Part shown: piece by piece, positions 21,346 through 22,227 of the stretch
How positions within the stretch are numbered: position 1 is the first letter of the stretch
Layout: each line of letters starts with the position of its first letter
Source: an uncultured bacterium
GTDB lineage: Bacteria > Spirochaetota > Spirochaetia > Sphaerochaetales > Sphaerochaetaceae
DNA length: 22,227 nucleotides
Direction of reading: 5' to 3'
Assembly (NCBI GenBank): GCA_905215015.1
Contig: CAJMOS010000046.1
Location: forward strand, 1 to 22,227
The notes under the pieces: generated by a model
Database searches by the model: none
What the model was told of the DNA's origin: nothing
What the model saw: only the letters and a program-made list of their open reading frames with translations
Position numbers and translations under genes: made by a program

Positions 21346-22227
21346 TTATTTGAACAACGGTTTTACTTTGCGCCGGTATTCCCAGCTAAAGAGAAGGATG
21401 ACGAGCGTGAGACTGGCGGACTCGGCGATGATGAAGGCGAACCAGACGGCGTGCAGGCCCTGGAACCGGGCGAGAAGCCAGGCTGCGGGAAGCAGCACGA
21501 CCAGCTGGCGGGTCAGGCTGACAAGCATCGAGAGGATACCGTCTCCGACCGCCTGGAAGAGCCCCATCAGGCAGATGGAGATGCCTGCGGGGACAAAGCA
21601 GAGCGAGAGTATCGGCAGCGCATGTTCGCCAATGGTCCGCATCTCCTCTCCCGCATGGAACAAGGAGAGCAGGAAGTCCGGAAAGAGATGGAAGCCCAAG
21701 GTCCCGAGGCCCATGATGGCGGTGGCGATGAGGACGGCGGTACGGATCGCCTGGTTCATGCGTTGGGGGTTCTTGGCTCCGTAGTTGTAGCCGACAATGG
21801 GAATCAGGCCGCTGTTCAGGCCGAAAACCGGCATGAAGACGAAGCTCTGCAGTTTGAAATAGACGCCGAAGACAGAGACAGGAGCCATGCCGAAAGCGAC
21901 CAGGATCTTGTTCACTCCGCTGGTCATCACCGTCCCGATCGACTGCATGACAATGGAAGGAAGTCCCACCGCGTAGATTTCCCTGATGGTCTGGGCGTGC
22001 AGCTTCCTGTTCTCCGGTTTCAGCGTGACATATGGGTTCTGCCTGACGAACAGGTAGCTGAGCACGACGGAGACGTGCTGCCCGAGCACCGTGGCGATTG
22101 CCGCGCCCGCGATGCCCATGCGGGGAAATCCAGCCAGCCCGAAGATCAAGACCGGGTCCATGACGATATTGGTCGCCGCTCCGGCGAGTTGGACGATCAT
22201 CGGATGCACCGTATCCCCGGTGGACTG
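21346..22227 (-). CDS. MATE-family efflux transporter (5' part outside the window)
   Basis: This is the C-terminal part, 293 codons, of a MATE protein on the minus strand. The frame is open to the window edge, and the first visible residues QSTGDTVHPM match the end of a helix-4/loop motif (compare LQGTGES in the neighbouring MATE), so the true start lies beyond 22227. Further landmarks are NIVMDPVLIFGLAGFPRMGIAGAAIATVLGQ, GMAPVSVFGVYFKLQSFVFMPVFGLNSGLIPIVGYNYGAKNP and LMGLFQAVGDG. It is a homologue of the next gene in the pair; the two clearly differ in sequence, so they are not a recent copy. The GTG at 22209 is an internal valine, not a start. Substrate unknown. Confidence 0.88.
   Translation of the reverse strand, partial: QSTGDTVHPMIVQLAGAATNIVMDPVLIFGLAGFPRMGIAGAAIATVLGQHVSVVLSYLFVRQNPYVTLKPENRKLHAQTIREIYAVGLPSIVMQSIGTVMTSGVNKILVAFGMAPVSVFGVYFKLQSFVFMPVFGLNSGLIPIVGYNYGAKNPQRMNQAIRTAVLIATAIMGLGTLGFHLFPDFLLSLFHAGEEMRTIGEHALPILSLCFVPAGISICLMGLFQAVGDGILSMLVSLTRQLVVLLPAAWLLARFQGLHAVWFAFIIAESASLTLVILLFSWEYRRKVKPLFK

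Noticed and set aside
22207..22209. GTG at 22209 as start of the last MATE gene
   Set aside because: The frame stays open to the window edge, and the six codons before it (QSTGDT) belong to a conserved MATE loop, so this is an internal valine.

Overview
The window is one stretch of a bacterial chromosome, most likely from a spirochaete of the Sphaerochaeta/Treponema kind. This is inferred from the double-membrane (diderm) gene set, a POTRA-plus-barrel outer-membrane protein of a type I associate with spirochaetes, a periplasmic protein resembling the spirochaete family DUF6675, and an RND/LolA-like/beta-barrel export operon. No rRNA, tRNA, CRISPR array, insertion sequence or phage gene was seen. 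The main theme is building and maintaining the cell envelope.

Layout. (a) 1-2057: an AT-rich polytopic GT-C type glycosyltransferase-like gene, probably the edge of a transferred surface-polysaccharide island. (b) 2106-5803: a PpiD/SurA-like membrane-anchored chaperone with its own promoter and terminator, then a one-POTRA outer-membrane barrel protein. (c) 5864-12504: a polysaccharide and envelope block of a Wzi-like outer-membrane protein, a GT4 glycosyltransferase, a CotH-like kinase with a possible lipobox, a WbaP/WcaJ-type sugar-phosphate transferase with its own promoter, and a DUF6675-like periplasmic protein, closed by a strong intrinsic terminator. (d) 12819-18629: an ArsR-family regulator divergent from a three-gene export operon (HAE3/MMPL-type RND pump, LolA-like lipoprotein-sorting protein, DUF1302-like barrel). 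Two interleaved promoters and a 32-bp dyad lie between regulator and operon, and a UUCG-capped terminator closes the operon. (e) 18631-22227: three MATE transporters, one on + and two in tandem on -. The + gene and the facing - gene overlap tail-to-tail by 77 bp, and the last gene runs off the window.

How the genes fit together. Block (c) could prime a glycan on undecaprenyl phosphate (WbaP-like), extend it (GT4), and hold it at the surface (Wzi-like). The CotH-like kinase may modify an envelope component. Block (d) looks like a regulated lipid or hydrophobe export route from inner membrane to outer membrane. Its most unusual feature is a short peptide motif, (I/V)P(S/G)FG(D/S), repeated in tandem in a periplasmic loop of the pump and again at the mature N-terminus of the outer-membrane partner. 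One repeat is also similar at the DNA level. This is the best candidate here for something undescribed.
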